This document shows positions 43,740-50,878 of a DNA stretch of 64,000 nucleotides, one piece after another. Source of the DNA: CAYSFW01 sp050329935 (lineage in GTDB: Bacteria > Pseudomonadota > Gammaproteobacteria > UWMA-0217); the NCBI GenBank assembly GCA_050329935.1, contig JBHJOI010000099.1:1-64000 (forward strand). The letters are read 5' to 3'. A program made the translations under genes and the position numbers. Numbering within the stretch: position 1 is the first letter of the stretch; the number at the start of each line of letters is the position of its first letter. The notes under the pieces are model-generated. The model was not told where the DNA came from, ran no database searches, and was given only the letters and a program-made list of their open reading frames with translations.

Positions 43740-44141
43740 ATGGCAATGAAAAACAACATGAAACCGTTCGCATTGGCCCTTGGCGCATCCCTCGCGGGTA
43801 GCCTGGTCGGCATGAGCGTCGCGACGGCAAACGCCAATCCCTTCGGTCTGACCGATCTATCCAACGGTTATCAGGTCGCTGACAACGCGGCGGGTGAAAA
43901 GAAGGCCGAAGGTAAATGTGGCGAAGGCAAATGCGGCGGCGACGCTAAAAAGGCCGGTGAAGGTAAATGTGGCGAAGGCAAATGCGGCGGCGACGCTAAA
44001 AAGGCCGGTGAAGGTAAATGTGGCGAAGGCAAGTGCGGCGGCGATGCGAAGAAGGCCGGCGAAGGCAAATGCGGCGGCGACGCCAAAAAGGCCGGTGAAG
44101 GTAAATGTGGCGAAGGCAAGTGCGGCGGTAGTAAGAAGTAG
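43740..44141 (+). CDS. hvfA: HvfA-like RiPP precursor with nine EGKCG motifs
   Basis: This 133-residue precursor has an N-terminal signal peptide (1-33, ending ATANA), a short spacer (NPFGLTDLSNGYQVADNAAG), and a low-complexity core. The core is three copies of a 17-residue unit (EGKCGEGKCGGDAKKAG), one shortened copy and a terminal pair, giving nine EGKCG motifs and nine cysteines. EGKCG cysteines in HvfA of Haemophilus influenzae are converted by the HvfB/HvfC enzymes to oxazolone/thioamide groups that bind copper; that is published knowledge. Here HvfB and HvfC genes follow directly. The ribosome site is very strong. Periplasmic copper buffering or protection is the likely role. The motif number looks expanded. 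Confidence 0.92.
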   Translation: MAMKNNMKPFALALGASLAGSLVGMSVATANANPFGLTDLSNGYQVADNAAGEKKAEGKCGEGKCGGDAKKAGEGKCGEGKCGGDAKKAGEGKCGEGKCGGDAKKAGEGKCGGDAKKAGEGKCGEGKCGGSKK

Positions 44142-44178
44142 TTTCCCCCCCACACGCAAGGCAAGCTTGCGTGAACAT

Positions 44179-44204
44179 CGGCGGGCGCAAGCCCGCCGCT
44201 CTTT
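44179..44204 (+). terminator. Probable attenuator between hvfA and hvfB
   Basis: CGGCGGGC pairs with GCCCGCCG around a GCAA loop, followed by CTCTTTA. A smaller hairpin (ACGCAAG/CTTGCGT) lies just before it. Weak termination here would yield more precursor than enzyme transcript. Confidence 0.6.
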
Positions 44205-44289
44205 ACTGACTCACGCGCTCAAACACGATGACCACGACATCACGTTGCCACAGGTTCACCGAGCGACCAGACCCAGACCGGTTCGCGCC

Positions 44290-45168
44290 ATGAATACACC
44301 CACGGTGACCACACGAGACTTCGGCGTCGAAGGCGCCGGCCTTGGACTGCGCCGCGAACTGCTATCGACGCTGCGGCAACACGCCGCCGATGCCACGCTC
44401 GGATTCATGGAGATCGCACCCGAAAACTGGATCCACGTCGGCGGCTCGCTCGGCAAGTCGCTGCGGCACTTTACCGAACGCTGGCCGTTCGTCTGTCACG
44501 GACTATCGCTCTCGCTCGGCGGCCCCGCCCCACTCGACAAAGACTTCGTTCGTGATATCAAGCAGTTTCTGAATACGCACCAGATCCGCGGTTATAGCGA
44601 ACACTTGAGCTATTGCTCCGATGACGGACACCTGTACGACCTGCTACCGATTCCTTTCACCGAAGAGGCTGTGAAGCACGTCGCGTCGCGTATTCGCCGT
44701 GTCCAGGATATTCTGGAACGCCAAATCGCCATCGAGAACGTGTCGTATTACGCCGCACCCAGTCCGGAATTGACCGAGATCGAATTCATCAATGCGGTGC
44801 TCGCCGAAGCCGACTGCGCGCTGCTACTTGATGTAAACAACATCTATGTCAACGCGGTAAACCACCGTTACGACGCGCTCGACTATCTGCGCGCACTCCC
44901 CGGCGACCGCATCGCATACGCGCACATCGCCGGGCACTACAACGAGGCGGATGATCTGATCGTAGATACCCATGGCGCGAATGTAATCGAACCGGTCTGG
45001 GCACTGCTGGACGCGGCCTACGCACATTTTGGCGTGTTTCCAACGCTGGTTGAGCGCGACTTCAACATTCCACCTTTGGCGGAGTTGTTGTGCGAGGTCC
45101 GTCGTATCGACACCATGCAAACACGTTACGCCACGCAGCGACGACCCGTGGAGCGGATAAATGCCTGA
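44290..45168 (+). CDS. hvfB: HvfB/BufB-type MNIO (DUF692) peptide-modifying iron oxygenase
   Basis: This 292-residue cytosolic enzyme belongs to the multinuclear non-heme iron oxidative (MNIO, DUF692) family with a TIM-barrel fold. Metal-ligand candidates are in VCHGLSLSLGG, YSEHLSYC, IENVSYY, LLDVNNIYVNAVNH, YAHIAGHY, VDTHGANV and VERDFNIP. It would oxidise cysteines of the EGKCG motifs in the upstream precursor. The ATG at 44290 starts a normal family N-terminus. An open frame also extends upstream through hvfA in another reading frame, but that is an artefact of the repeats. Its last eight bases overlap hvfC. Confidence 0.95.
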   Translation: MNTPTVTTRDFGVEGAGLGLRRELLSTLRQHAADATLGFMEIAPENWIHVGGSLGKSLRHFTERWPFVCHGLSLSLGGPAPLDKDFVRDIKQFLNTHQIRGYSEHLSYCSDDGHLYDLLPIPFTEEAVKHVASRIRRVQDILERQIAIENVSYYAAPSPELTEIEFINAVLAEADCALLLDVNNIYVNAVNHRYDALDYLRALPGDRIAYAHIAGHYNEADDLIVDTHGANVIEPVWALLDAAYAHFGVFPTLVERDFNIPPLAELLCEVRRIDTMQTRYATQRRPVERINA

Positions 45169-45928
45169 GCTATCGGCATTCCAACGCGCCCAATTCGCCT
45201 TTGCCGCACATATTCGCGATCCCGAACGGCACCCGCTACCTCAGGATATCGAGGAGCGGCGCATGAAAATCTATCGCGAGTTGCTGTTCAACAACGTCAA
45301 CGGCTTTCTCGAGAATGGATTCCCCGTCTTGCGCTCGCTTTACGACGCGGCGTCCTGGGAAGCGCGTCTGGCGCGCCCCTTCTTCGCCCGCCATCGCAGC
45401 CAGAGCCCTTATTTCTCCGACATTCCGCGTGAATTTCTCGCCTTTCTCGCGGACGAATTCGGCGCCGGCTCGCATGATCCGCCTTTCTTGCTCGAATTGG
45501 CCCATTACGAGTGGGTCGAGCTGGGTTTGATGATCGCCGAAGCAGAGGCGGCGCCCGCGCCTTATGTTAGACATGGGGACCTGCTCCTGGGCGTTCCTTT
45601 GCTGTCGCCGCTGTGCTGGAACCTCGCCTATCGGTGGCCCGTGCATCGCATTTCCACTCAGTTTCAACCCGACACGCCCCCAGCACTGCCAACCTATCTG
45701 CTGGTATACCGCGACGAGGACGATGCGGTGCGCTTCATGGAAGCAAACCCTGTGAGCGCCCGGCTGGTCGAACTGATGGCGGACAATGCCACGCGCTCGG
45801 GTCTTGAATTGCTCCAGCAAATCGCGGCCGAACTCGCCCATCCGGATCCGGACCTTGTGGTGCAGGGCGGCCATCAGACGTTGATAAGATTACACCGCGC
45901 CGGCATCGTACTCGGCGTGCGCGCCTAA
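45161..45928 (+). CDS. hvfC: HvfC/BufC-type RiPP maturation partner (DUF2063)
   Basis: This 255-residue protein has an N-terminal DUF2063 helical domain (AFQRAQFAFAAHIRDP, then RMKIYRELLFNNVNGFLENG), which in this family binds the precursor and presents it to the MNIO enzyme. The C-terminal half (about 140-255) has the larger beta-type domain of HvfC proteins, with TYLLVYRDEDDAVRF. The eight-base overlap with hvfB shows tight coupling. The three genes form one functional unit. Confidence 0.92.
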   Translation: MPELSAFQRAQFAFAAHIRDPERHPLPQDIEERRMKIYRELLFNNVNGFLENGFPVLRSLYDAASWEARLARPFFARHRSQSPYFSDIPREFLAFLADEFGAGSHDPPFLLELAHYEWVELGLMIAEAEAAPAPYVRHGDLLLGVPLLSPLCWNLAYRWPVHRISTQFQPDTPPALPTYLLVYRDEDDAVRFMEANPVSARLVELMADNATRSGLELLQQIAAELAHPDPDLVVQGGHQTLIRLHRAGIVLGVRA

Positions 45929-45994
45929 CGCATACAAGACGATGACGGCACCGGTCGGGTAGGATAAGACACGTTTCCTAGCCACCCCGCGCCG

Positions 45995-47242
45995 ATGCTG
46001 ATTCGCCGACCCGTGCTCGCCTGGGCATTCTACGATTGGGCCAATTCGGCTTTCGCCACGGTCATGCTGGCGGGATTCTTTCCGATTTTTTTCCGCGAGT
46101 ACTGGGCGCAGGGCGCCGACTCCGCGCGCATCACCTTCTCACTGGGTACCGCGAACTCGCTTGCCAGCCTCGGCATCGTGATGCTGGCGCCGATCCTTGG
46201 CGCGATCGCTGATCAAGGCGGCTACAAAAAGCGCCTGCTCTGGCTGTTCGCCACGCTGGGCGCGGTGTTGACCGGTAGTCTATATTGGATCGGGCAAGGC
46301 GATTGGCACCTCGCGATCCTGCTCTACGTGCTCGCCAGTATCGGCTTCATGGGCGGCAACGTGTTCTATGACTCGCTGCTGGTCAACGTGACCGACGAGG
46401 CGCATTACGACCGAGTTTCGGCCTTCGGTTTCGCGCTCGGTTACCTTGGCGGCGGCCTATTGTTCGCATTTTGCGTGGTGATGACCCTGCAACCGCACTG
46501 GTTCGGTCTCGCGAGCGCCGCCGAAGCGGTGCAACTCTCGTTCCTGCTGACAGCGCTTTGGTGGCTCACGTTCAGCGTGCCGTTGCTGTTATATGTACGC
46601 GAGCCCCGCCCAACCGTCCCGCTAGGCGTCGGCCGCGCGACCCTTGCGGGTTGTCGGCAGCTGATCGACACCTTTCACGAGGTGCGGAAATTGCGCGCCG
46701 TGGCAGTGTTTTTGCTTGCGTATTGGCTTTATATCGATGGCGTCGATACCGTTATCGTCATGGCGGTAGACTACGGCAAGGCGCTCGGTTTCGACAGCCG
46801 TCAGTTGATCACCGCGCTATTGCTCACGCAGTTCATCGGCTTTCCGGCCGCGATTGTATTCGGTCACCTCGGCGAACGCCTGGGGACCCGCAACGGTATC
46901 CTGCTCGGTATCGCGGGGTACTGCGTCGTGACGGTGTGGGCGTCGCGGATCCAGGAGACCTGGGAGTTTTTCGCCTTGGCGACCTTCATCGGCTTGATTC
47001 AGGGTGGAATTCAAGCACTCAGTCGCTCCTATTACGCGCGCCTGATTCCGGCCGATCGCGCGGCAGAGTTTTTTGGCTTCTACAACATGCTCGGCAAATT
47101 CGCGGCGGTAATGGGTCCCATGTTAGTCGGCGGTATCGGGCTCGCCACGGGCAATCCGCGTATCGGATTGCTGTCCTTGCTGATTTTGTTCGTCGCGGGC
47201 GCACTGGTACTGTTAAGGGTACCCAATCGAACAACCAACTGA
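45995..47242 (+). CDS. UMF1-type major facilitator superfamily transporter
   Basis: This 415-residue protein has twelve hydrophobic helices and begins LAWAFYDWANSAFATVMLAG, the Atg22/UMF1 family signature. The inter-helix motif is GAIADQGGYKKRLLW. The C-terminal half has FLLAYWLYIDGVDTVIVMA and LSRSYYARLIP, both typical. Substrates of bacterial UMF1 proteins are mostly unknown. It starts 66 bases after hvfC and may be read through from that operon, but a direct role in copper handling is only speculation. Confidence 0.9.
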   Translation: MLIRRPVLAWAFYDWANSAFATVMLAGFFPIFFREYWAQGADSARITFSLGTANSLASLGIVMLAPILGAIADQGGYKKRLLWLFATLGAVLTGSLYWIGQGDWHLAILLYVLASIGFMGGNVFYDSLLVNVTDEAHYDRVSAFGFALGYLGGGLLFAFCVVMTLQPHWFGLASAAEAVQLSFLLTALWWLTFSVPLLLYVREPRPTVPLGVGRATLAGCRQLIDTFHEVRKLRAVAVFLLAYWLYIDGVDTVIVMAVDYGKALGFDSRQLITALLLTQFIGFPAAIVFGHLGERLGTRNGILLGIAGYCVVTVWASRIQETWEFFALATFIGLIQGGIQALSRSYYARLIPADRAAEFFGFYNMLGKFAAVMGPMLVGGIGLATGNPRIGLLSLLILFVAGALVLLRVPNRTTN

Positions 47243-47277
47243 TTCGGAGCGACCGATTGGGCCCTCGAGCGGCTGCG

Positions 47278-48192
47278 CTACTCGCGCTCGGGAACACTCC
47301 GCAGATAAGTCGCCAGGGCTTTCGAATCATCGGCACTGAGGTATTTCAAACCATTGTCGATCACCTCCGCCATCGATCCGCCAACATAATCACCGTCGGG
47401 CAACTGGCCGGTTTGGAAATAGTGCCGGAGGTCGGTCGCGCCCCATTTACCGATCCCACTTTTGAACGAACGCGTTATATTGGGCACGGCCTTGCCGTCC
47501 AGCGCTTGCGCCTTGATGACTCCGGCGAAATGGCGGCTAGGTCGCGTCGCACCGAAAACGTTGCGCGGTGTGTGGCATTCGCCACAATGCGCGACGGCAT
47601 TGGCAAGGTACTCGCCGCGTCCCAAGGGCGTATCCATCGAGTGCATGAACGAGCTTCCGCCGGGACGAAAGAATGTGATCTGCCACAGGCGGGCCGACGC
47701 TCGCGCCAAGTACCAGGGCAGCGCGTGCGGCGTGTTGGCGCGTTTGACCGGCTTGACGGTCTTCAGATACGCATACATCGCGAGCAGGTCACCGTCGGTG
47801 AGGTTGGCATAGGACGTGTATGGGAAGACCGGAAAGTAGGCGTGCCCATCTCGGCTGATGCCATAACGCATGGCGCGCACAAAATCTTCCTCGCTCCAGC
47901 GTCCCAGCCCGGTATCGACGTCGGGCGTGATATTCGGCGCGTAGAACGTACCGAACTTCGATGTAAACGCTCGCCCCCCGGCGAAAGCCTTACCGCCACC
48001 CTCCTCGTCGGTGTGACAAGTCATGCATCCCGCGAGCCGCACCAAGTATAAGCCGTTCTCGACACGCGCCGCGGCCGGTCGGTCGGAGGTGTATTCGAGC
48101 GCGATCCGCGGCGGTGTCGCGGCGAGATACAGCACGCCGAAGGTCACCACGGCCAGCAGCACGAAAATTAGTAACCAAGGCGTTCGCTTCAT
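47278..48192 (-). CDS. Diheme c-type cytochrome
   Basis: This 304-residue protein has an N-terminal hydrophobic helix (LLIFVLLAVVTFGVLYLA), probably a membrane anchor facing the periplasm. Two heme sites are visible: CMTCH in the first half and CGECH in the second, each with a downstream region that can supply the methionine ligand. The architecture matches the family of membrane-anchored diheme cytochromes that deliver electrons to periplasmic dehydrogenases or oxidases. The ATG at 48192 is chosen because it begins the anchor; the longer frame upstream lacks one. Confidence 0.9.
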   Translation of the reverse strand: MKRTPWLLIFVLLAVVTFGVLYLAATPPRIALEYTSDRPAAARVENGLYLVRLAGCMTCHTDEEGGGKAFAGGRAFTSKFGTFYAPNITPDVDTGLGRWSEEDFVRAMRYGISRDGHAYFPVFPYTSYANLTDGDLLAMYAYLKTVKPVKRANTPHALPWYLARASARLWQITFFRPGGSSFMHSMDTPLGRGEYLANAVAHCGECHTPRNVFGATRPSRHFAGVIKAQALDGKAVPNITRSFKSGIGKWGATDLRHYFQTGQLPDGDYVGGSMAEVIDNGLKYLSADDSKALATYLRSVPERE

Positions 48193-48499
48193 AATGACTA
48201 AGGCGCGGCAAACGTTATCTGGCCCAAATACCGCGATCGCCGATCGCCCATCGCGTGCGGGCGGCAATCTCGGCAATCCGCTAAGTGCGATACGTACCGC
48301 AATAGACTTACTCCGAGGCGGTTTTATACTCACAACTGCCCGACAAGGCGACCTTCAGTAGACAGGCCATTATCGAGAAAATTCCGGGGATCCTGGCATA
48401 AAGTCCAGTTCAATCACTCGGGCCACCACGTCGCGCCATTCAACCCCGGCTAGACCCATGCAGGACTGTTCGAGCTCAGCGACGATCGCGCCAAGCGCA
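48193..48499. other. Intergenic region between two cytochrome genes
   Basis: About 300 bases contain no recognisable gene. They should hold the promoter of the diheme cytochrome, but no consensus boxes stand out. Confidence 0.35.
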
Positions 48500-48955
48500 C
48501 TACTCCTCGGCACGGAAGTCCTTATGGCAGGCCTTGCAGGTCTCGCCAAGGCGCGCGTAGCGATCGGCGACTTCCGCGGCATCACCGCGCTCGACCGCCC
48601 TCAACAACTCCGCGCCTGCAGCGGCCCCATCTTCACCGATCTTCTTGAATTGGGTCCATCGCGCCCAGATTTCCGGCTTGGCCCGGGTTTCGCCAAAGTC
48701 GGAACCCTCGGGAAACACAGCCAGCAACCCCTGCGACAGTCCCGCGATCGCGCGAGCGTGAACCAGCAAATGGCCATCCGGAGCAAAGCCGCCACGAACG
48801 ATTTGCGACACAGCGCCGGAGTGACCACCCAATGCCTTCATGAACGCTTGCCGGTATTTAATGACACTTTCCGGCTCCGGCTCCGCTACGGCGGGTGCCG
48901 CGCCCAACGCCACGGACAAGATCAGAATCACGGCGCGAATCCGAACGTGCTTCAT
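48500..48955 (-). CDS. Cytochrome c'/c-556-like protein
   Basis: This 151-residue periplasmic protein has a signal peptide at 1-24 (ending APAVA). A four-helix bundle follows: VIKYRQAFMKALGGH at the start and, at the C-terminus, the single heme motif CKACH in LGETCKACHKDFR. The pattern matches cytochrome c' or c-556 proteins, which bind NO or act in electron transfer. AGGAGG seven bases before the ATG at 48955 supports this start. It lies upstream of the diheme cytochrome gene on the same strand. Confidence 0.92.
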   Translation of the reverse strand: MKHVRIRAVILILSVALGAAPAVAEPEPESVIKYRQAFMKALGGHSGAVSQIVRGGFAPDGHLLVHARAIAGLSQGLLAVFPEGSDFGETRAKPEIWARWTQFKKIGEDGAAAGAELLRAVERGDAAEVADRYARLGETCKACHKDFRAEE

Positions 48956-49090
48956 ACATAACCTCCTCAGCGGTCTCACAAACCATTACCCTGCCGCAGA
49001 GGATAAGAGAAACCCCCAAGATCTCAAGAATTTATTGTGTTCGAACCGACTTATTCACGTAGACTTTGCACAATTTATAGATTGCACACC

Positions 49091-50398
49091 ATGTCAACGA
49101 TCGAACTCCTTGCCCCGGCCGGATCCCTCAAAGCCATGCGCTTCGCCTTTGCGTACGGCGCCGACGCGATCTACGCGGGACAACCACGCTACTCACTGCG
49201 GGTGCGGAACAACGAGTTCCACGGCGATACGCTTGCGCGGGGCATTGACGAAGCGCATGCCCACGGCAAGAAGTTCTTCCTCACCGCGAACGTAATACCG
49301 CACAACCGCAAGGTACAAACCTTTCTCGCCGATCTTGAGCCGGTGATCGCCCTTAACCCGGACGCACTGATCATGGCCGACCCGGGGCTCATCATGATGG
49401 TGCGTGAACGCTGGCCAACGACGCCAATACACCTGTCGGTACAGGCCAATACCGTCAATTTCGCCGCGGTGCGCTTTTGGAAAAGCGTGGGCATCGAACG
49501 CGTCATACTCTCGCGCGAACTCAGCCTCGATGAAGTTGACGAGATCCGCCAAGCGTGTCCCGATACGGAACTCGAAGTATTCGTTCACGGTGCATTGTGC
49601 ATCGCCTACTCGGGACGTTGCCTGCTCTCGGGTTATTTCAACCATCGCGACCCCAACCAGGGGACCTGCACCAACGCGTGCCGCTGGGATTACTCGACAC
49701 AACCCGCCACCGAGACCGCCGAAGGTGTCTACAAACCCGCCAACGATCCGCACCGGCCAGATCGTCATCCGATTGCGGAGCAAGTCCATTTACTGACGGA
49801 AAAATCCCGTCCGGATGAATTGATGCCCATGATGGAAGATGAGCACGGGACCTACATCCTCAACTCGCGCGATCTTCGAGCCGTCGAGCATGTCCAGCGT
49901 CTAGTCCAGATCGGTGTCGACTGCTTGAAGATCGAAGGCCGGACCAAGTCCCACTACTACGTCGCCCGCACCACGCAGGTCTATCGTCAGGCGATCGATG
50001 ATGCCAGTCACGGACGAGCCTTTGATGACCGGCTGGTCGGGGTGCTGGAAAACCTGTCAAATCGAGGCTACACCGATGGTTTTTATCAGCGCCACCACAC
50101 GGAAGAGCAACAGAACTATCTCGACGGCGCCTCGCGACAACATCGACAACAGTTCGTGGGCGAGGTGCGTTCGATCGCGAATGAATCAGGGTTGGCCGAA
50201 ATCGCCGTGCGCAATCGATTCTCGGTCGGCGACCGGCTTGAGATCGTCAGTCCGGAAGGCAATCGGGATCTTACCTTGGACTACATGGAAAACGCCCGAG
50301 GTGAGCGCATTGAAGTCGCACCGGGCGATGGCCACCTGGTGCGGATTCCGCTGCAGTCGAGTTTCCCTGAGCACACCTTGCTGGCGCGGTACCTTTGA
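49091..50398 (+). CDS. trhP: U32-family tRNA hydroxylation protein TrhP (YegQ)
   Basis: This 435-residue cytosolic protein starts MSTIELLAPAGSLKAMRFAF, the standard U32 opening. The family signature is ELEVFVHGALCIAYSGRCLL, with SGYFNHRDPNQGTCTNACRW providing the iron-sulfur or metal-site cysteines. In E. coli YegQ/TrhP makes 5-hydroxyuridine at the wobble base of tRNAs, using prephenate-dependent chemistry. Length is normal. It is transcribed alone and converges with the universal stress gene. Confidence 0.9.
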   Translation: MSTIELLAPAGSLKAMRFAFAYGADAIYAGQPRYSLRVRNNEFHGDTLARGIDEAHAHGKKFFLTANVIPHNRKVQTFLADLEPVIALNPDALIMADPGLIMMVRERWPTTPIHLSVQANTVNFAAVRFWKSVGIERVILSRELSLDEVDEIRQACPDTELEVFVHGALCIAYSGRCLLSGYFNHRDPNQGTCTNACRWDYSTQPATETAEGVYKPANDPHRPDRHPIAEQVHLLTEKSRPDELMPMMEDEHGTYILNSRDLRAVEHVQRLVQIGVDCLKIEGRTKSHYYVARTTQVYRQAIDDASHGRAFDDRLVGVLENLSNRGYTDGFYQRHHTEEQQNYLDGASRQHRQQFVGEVRSIANESGLAEIAVRNRFSVGDRLEIVSPEGNRDLTLDYMENARGERIEVAPGDGHLVRIPLQSSFPEHTLLARYL

Positions 50399-50410
50399 CC
50401 GCAACCCCGC

Positions 50411-50860
50411 TCAACCCGGTGCACGCACGATATAAAGGTCGCAGGCCACGCGATGCAACACGCCGTCCGTGGTCGAGCCCAGCCATGAGAACACGCCACG
50501 ATGCCCATGGCTCCCCATCACCAGCAGATCAACACCCTGCGCTTCCACGAAACGCGCGATCTCCGTTTTAGGCGCACCAGTAAGCAGATGCGTCGCGACC
50601 CGCCCGTCCTGATTTGGCGCGGTCGCGAGCTCATCCAGACGCTTCGCGGCATCCTCGCGCATGCGCTCCCATTGCGCGACATCAACCGCGGGAAACGTAA
50701 ACTCGCTATAGAACTCCGCATGCAGCAACGCGTCGTCAACGACATGCACAATGCTCAAACGAGCCCCGTGCAGGTCAGCAAGTTGCCGCGCACGCAAAAT
50801 GATCTCCGCCGTGTTGCGTGAGAAATCGACCGCGACTGCGACATGCTGACGAGGTTCCAC
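50411..50860 (-). CDS. Universal stress protein (UspA family)
   Basis: This 149-residue cytosolic protein starts with GTG (MEPRQHVAVAVDFSRNTAEI). The ATP-binding signature is VMGSHGHRGVFSWLGSTTDGVL, close to the G2xG9xG(S/T) consensus, so it probably binds ATP. It lies 18 bases downstream of the PEP-synthase-like gene on the same strand, so the two are likely co-transcribed. Usp proteins act in stress survival, but the specific signal is unknown. Confidence 0.92.
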   Translation of the reverse strand: MEPRQHVAVAVDFSRNTAEIILRARQLADLHGARLSIVHVVDDALLHAEFYSEFTFPAVDVAQWERMREDAAKRLDELATAPNQDGRVATHLLTGAPKTEIARFVEAQGVDLLVMGSHGHRGVFSWLGSTTDGVLHRVACDLYIVRAPG

Positions 50861-50878
50861 GGCTATTCGTGTCCCAGG

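Noticed and set aside
43894..45168. A 424-codon plus-strand frame covering hvfB and running back through hvfA
   Set aside because: Because the hvfA repeat units are multiples of three bases, a second frame stays open through them by chance. The real hvfB start is the ATG at 44290, where the family N-terminus begins.
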